From an uncultured Roseburia sp. (GTDB taxonomy: Bacteria; Bacillota; Clostridia; Lachnospirales; Lachnospiraceae): 7,855 nt of DNA. Below, piece by piece: positions 6,750 through 7,855 of the stretch. The notes under the pieces were generated by a model. The model saw only the letters and a list, made by a program, of their open reading frames with translations. It made no database searches and was not told the origin of the DNA. Made by a program: the position numbers and the translations under genes. The stretch covers positions 1 to 7,855 of the forward strand of contig CAMSEJ010000111.1 in assembly GCA_947057405.1 (NCBI GenBank). Direction: 5' to 3'. Positions within the stretch are counted from its first letter, which is position 1, and each line of letters starts with the position of its first letter.

Positions 6750-6829
6750 CTACAGATAGTTTATGCAGTTAATGCATTTGTGCTACTTGCGCCGTCTTTT
6801 CCGGCTGCGGCTCATTTCCAAAAATCCGC

Positions 6830-7021
6830 TTAATAGCTGCAGTCTGACGATTTGTCAGATGCACTGTTGGAAGATTTGTTGGAAGCCTTGTTAGAAGATT
6901 TGTTGGAGCCTGTGCTGTTGGAACCCGTGTTGTCTGATACGCTGTTCTTGCCTGCCGCATTCTGGCTGTAGCTCTTCAAATTGTAGCTGTTTGAACTTTT
7001 GTTTTCACTGTTTTTTGCCAT
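6830..7021 (-). CDS. Small Ser/Asn/Lys-rich protein, candidate spore protein
   Basis: I do not recognise a named family for this 63-residue protein. It is hydrophilic and of low complexity, dominated by Ser, Asn and Lys, with one Cys (C61) near the end and no hydrophobic segment or export signal. Residues 39-62 form six tetrapeptide units of the type S-(N/D)-(K/S/C)-(S/A). The gene is well supported as real: AGGAGGT lies 8 nt before the ATG, a strong terminator follows, and a promoter-like sequence precedes it. That promoter fits sigma-G, which in Firmicutes drives forespore genes such as small acid-soluble spore proteins. Several minor spore proteins of Bacillus (SspN, SspP) have a similar size and Lys/Asn/Ser-rich composition but no clear sequence match. 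A spore role is therefore an inference. Alternatives are a disordered stress or nucleic-acid-binding protein. Confidence 0.75.
   Translation of the reverse strand: MAKNSENKSSNSYNLKSYSQNAAGKNSVSDNTGSNSTGSNKSSNKASNKSSNSASDKSSDCSY
6836..6907 (-). repeat. Six 12-bp tandem units encoding S-N-K-S type tetrapeptides
   Basis: The 3' end of the small Ser/Asn-rich gene consists of six in-frame 12-base units, encoding SNKS, SNKA, SNKS, SNSA, SDKS and SDCS (residues 39-62). The first and third units are almost identical at the DNA level, so a 24-base period is also visible. The units drift toward the stop codon. This is the pattern of repeat growth within a coding sequence, and copy number could vary between strains. 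Confidence 0.8.
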
Positions 7022-7030
7022 CTTTCTTTA

Positions 7031-7036
7031 CCTCCT
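7031..7036 (-). promoter_or_regulatory. Near-perfect Shine-Dalgarno site of the small Ser/Asn-rich gene
   Basis: The minus strand reads TAGGAGGT around these bases, eight bases before the ATG at 7021. It is the best ribosome binding site in the window and suggests a highly translated product, as expected for an abundant small structural or spore protein. It also shows that this low-complexity frame is a real gene. Confidence 0.88.
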
Positions 7037-7054
7037 AAGCAATTACTGCAACCA

Positions 7055-7085
7055 TATTATCTGTTGCATTGAGGTAAATTATTCA
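7055..7085 (-). promoter_or_regulatory. Sigma-G-like forespore promoter of the small Ser/Asn-rich gene
   Basis: On the minus strand TGAATA (7085-7080) is followed after 18 bp by GATAATA (7061-7055). The published Bacillus sigma-G pattern is a GHATR -35 element, an 18-bp spacer and a CATNHTA -10 element; the sequence matches five of five, the exact spacing and six of seven. Read as sigma-A (TTGAAT and TAATAT) the spacer would be 21 bp, which is poor. The start would fall near 7048, about 27 nt before the ATG. The -35 sits directly after the DUF1700 stop codon. The AT-rich context raises the odds of a chance match. Confidence 0.55.
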
Positions 7086-7086
7086 A

Positions 7087-7554
7087 TTATTTTTTATTTC
7101 CAGAAAATATCAGAAAAATCACATATCCGATTGCGCCGACCATAAAAACGGATGCCAGAAACGGCAGCAGTAAAATCCCGATCCGGACAAACAGCATCAG
7201 GCACAGCACAAAAACAAGCACGGAAAGAAGCCTTCCGTACCGCAGCCGCAGACGAAACCGCCTGCCGTAAGCGTTTTGTTTCATGCCTTCCTCCGATTCC
7301 CCCGTTTCAAAGCCGCTGCGGGCTTCTTCCCTGTACCCGCCCGTGTTTACCGGGCTGCCGTACATCTGGATAATTGTTTTCGCAATAAGCCTGGGACTGC
7401 CAAGAGACATTAACACTTCCTCTTCCGTCTGCCCTTTTCTGGATTCTTCTATTATATATTTTTCATAGTAAGCCAGCTGCTCATTTACCTGCGCCTGCCC
7501 AATCTGCCCCTGCAGCGCAACCCGAAGCTCCTGTATAAATGCATCCCTTGTCAT
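7087..7554 (-). CDS. DUF1700/HAAS-type membrane protein
   Basis: This 155-residue protein has a soluble N-terminal helical domain (1-63, MTRDAFIQELRVAL...YYEKYIIEE...MSLGSPRLIAK) typical of DUF1700/HAAS proteins. A loosely structured linker with Glu and Gly (66-92), a strongly basic stretch (98-108, GRRFRLRLRYG) and two hydrophobic helices (about 109-123 and 125-150) follow, with R124 between them. The basic stretch should stay inside, leaving both ends cytoplasmic. The molecular role is unknown; related genes are often paired with PadR-type regulators, and none is present here. The start at 7554 has GGAGG 5 nt upstream; the earlier ATG at 7566 overlaps that site and would only add four residues. 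A separate promoter lies upstream. No terminator separates it from the small Ser/Asn-rich gene 65 bp away, so read-through is likely. Confidence 0.88.
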   Translation of the reverse strand: MTRDAFIQELRVALQGQIGQAQVNEQLAYYEKYIIEESRKGQTEEEVLMSLGSPRLIAKTIIQMYGSPVNTGGYREEARSGFETGESEEGMKQNAYGRRFRLRLRYGRLLSVLVFVLCLMLFVRIGILLLPFLASVFMVGAIGYVIFLIFSGNKK

Positions 7555-7589
7555 GGCCGCCTCCATTAGTATCCGTATTTGGTAACTCG

Positions 7590-7617
7590 ATTATAGCACA
7601 GTTTGGGGAATTTACAA
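7590..7617 (-). promoter_or_regulatory. Sigma-A promoter with extended -10 before the DUF1700 gene
   Basis: On the minus strand TTGTAA (7617-7612) is followed after 16 bp by a perfect TATAAT (7595-7590), preceded by TG plus one base, so TGCTATAAT forms an extended -10. This compensates for the four-of-six -35. Transcription should start near 7583, about 29 nt before the chosen ATG at 7554. It isolates the DUF1700 gene from the truncated gene upstream. Confidence 0.82.
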
Positions 7618-7659
7618 CCCGGTACTATGAAACCCGAAAGCAGGGAATGCAGCTGCTTC

Positions 7660-7855
7660 TCAAACCTCAAAATGATTCCTGGCAATTAAATCCGCCAGAA
7701 TATTCGCTTCATAAGCCGCCACGGCATCCGGCGGCTGCAGATCCGTCTCCCCAATCCAGGGTTCCTTCTTTCTCTGCGACAGCTTAAAATCGTATTTCTC
7801 CCTGGCAAAACGCCTGGCAATAGCTTTCTTTTCCTGTATCTCCTCAAGCTCTTCC
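7660..7855 (-). CDS. Unrecognised protein, C-terminal fragment
   Basis: The last 64 codons of a gene enter from the right edge and end at TGA (7662-7660); the 5' part is missing. The visible peptide begins EELEEIQEKKAIARRFAREK and ends IARNHFEV. The first half is highly charged and helix-forming, possibly the end of a coiled coil, followed by PWIGETDLQPPDAVAAYEAN and a short amphipathic helix. There is no membrane segment. I cannot place it in a family from this fragment. The unbroken frame, bacterial-looking composition and the clean start of a promoter 43 bp after the stop support a real coding end. The final eight bases also resemble an adapter but read sensibly as Glu-Glu-Leu codons. No strong terminator follows the gene. 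Confidence 0.7.
   Translation of the reverse strand, partial: EELEEIQEKKAIARRFAREKYDFKLSQRKKEPWIGETDLQPPDAVAAYEANILADLIARNHFEV

Noticed and set aside
6750..6829. The leader between the small gene and the rhodanese terminator, considered as a riboswitch (a GCCG/CGGC hairpin and a CGCAAGTAGC segment are present).
   Set aside because: It superficially recalls cyclic-di-GMP-I aptamers but lacks the conserved core; no known class could be matched by eye.
6769..6960. A second minus-strand frame, Thr/Gln-rich, overlapping the small Ser/Asn-rich gene.
   Set aside because: It is the frame-shifted reading of the same 12-base repeats and lacks a ribosome binding site, whereas the other frame has a perfect one.
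7636..7659. A short hairpin (AAGCAG/CTGCTT) after the truncated right-hand gene, considered as a terminator.
   Set aside because: The stem is only six or seven pairs and no T-run follows it, so termination there is not supported.
7848..7855. The right end, gctcttcc, matches the first part of the Illumina adapter core.
   Set aside because: At a right-hand contig end the adapter would be expected in the opposite orientation, only eight bases match, and the bases read naturally as Glu-Glu-Leu codons in the truncated gene.

Overview
The window looks like a fragment of a Clostridia genome, most likely Lachnospiraceae. The evidence is moderately GC-rich, tightly packed genes with strong Shine-Dalgarno sites, a Gram-positive surface amidase and papain-like protease, a BspA-type leucine-rich-repeat protein, a DUF1700 membrane protein and a possible forespore promoter. 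Every supported gene lies on the minus strand, so the biological reading direction runs from high to low coordinates. The first 11 bases match the end of an Illumina adapter, so position 1 is probably a contig end and not native DNA. No rRNA, tRNA, CRISPR array, insertion sequence or phage gene is visible.

From right to left, the window opens with the last 64 codons of an unrecognised gene (7660-7855). A good sigma-A promoter with an extended -10 (7590-7617) then leads to a DUF1700/HAAS-type membrane protein. Next is a 63-residue Ser/Asn/Lys-rich protein ending in tetrapeptide repeats. It has a perfect Shine-Dalgarno site and an upstream sequence that fits a sigma-G forespore promoter better than a sigma-A promoter. 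A strong intrinsic terminator (6712-6749) follows it and sits directly before the ribosome binding site of a single-domain rhodanese. The rhodanese ends before a long, branched terminator-like hairpin (6281-6350).

A near-consensus sigma-A promoter (TTGACA, 17 bp, TAATAT; 6238-6266) then starts one compact operon running to the left edge. Its genes are a THUMP-domain rRNA guanine-N2 methyltransferase, an exported C1A papain-like protease, an N-acetylmuramoyl-L-alanine amidase (TTG start), the RdgB XTP/dITP diphosphatase, a YfcE-type metallophosphoesterase, an LRR_5 protein with a separate C-terminal domain, and the first codons of a probable VWA-like protein. Gaps are 1 to 17 bp, and two junctions are 4-bp ATGA overlaps. 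The operon mixes RNA modification, nucleotide-pool cleaning and cell-envelope hydrolysis.

Most of the region is ordinary chromosomal backbone. The best lead for something undescribed is the small Ser/Asn/Lys-rich gene with its sigma-G-like promoter, which may encode a small spore protein of an uncatalogued type. That function is an inference, not something the sequence proves.
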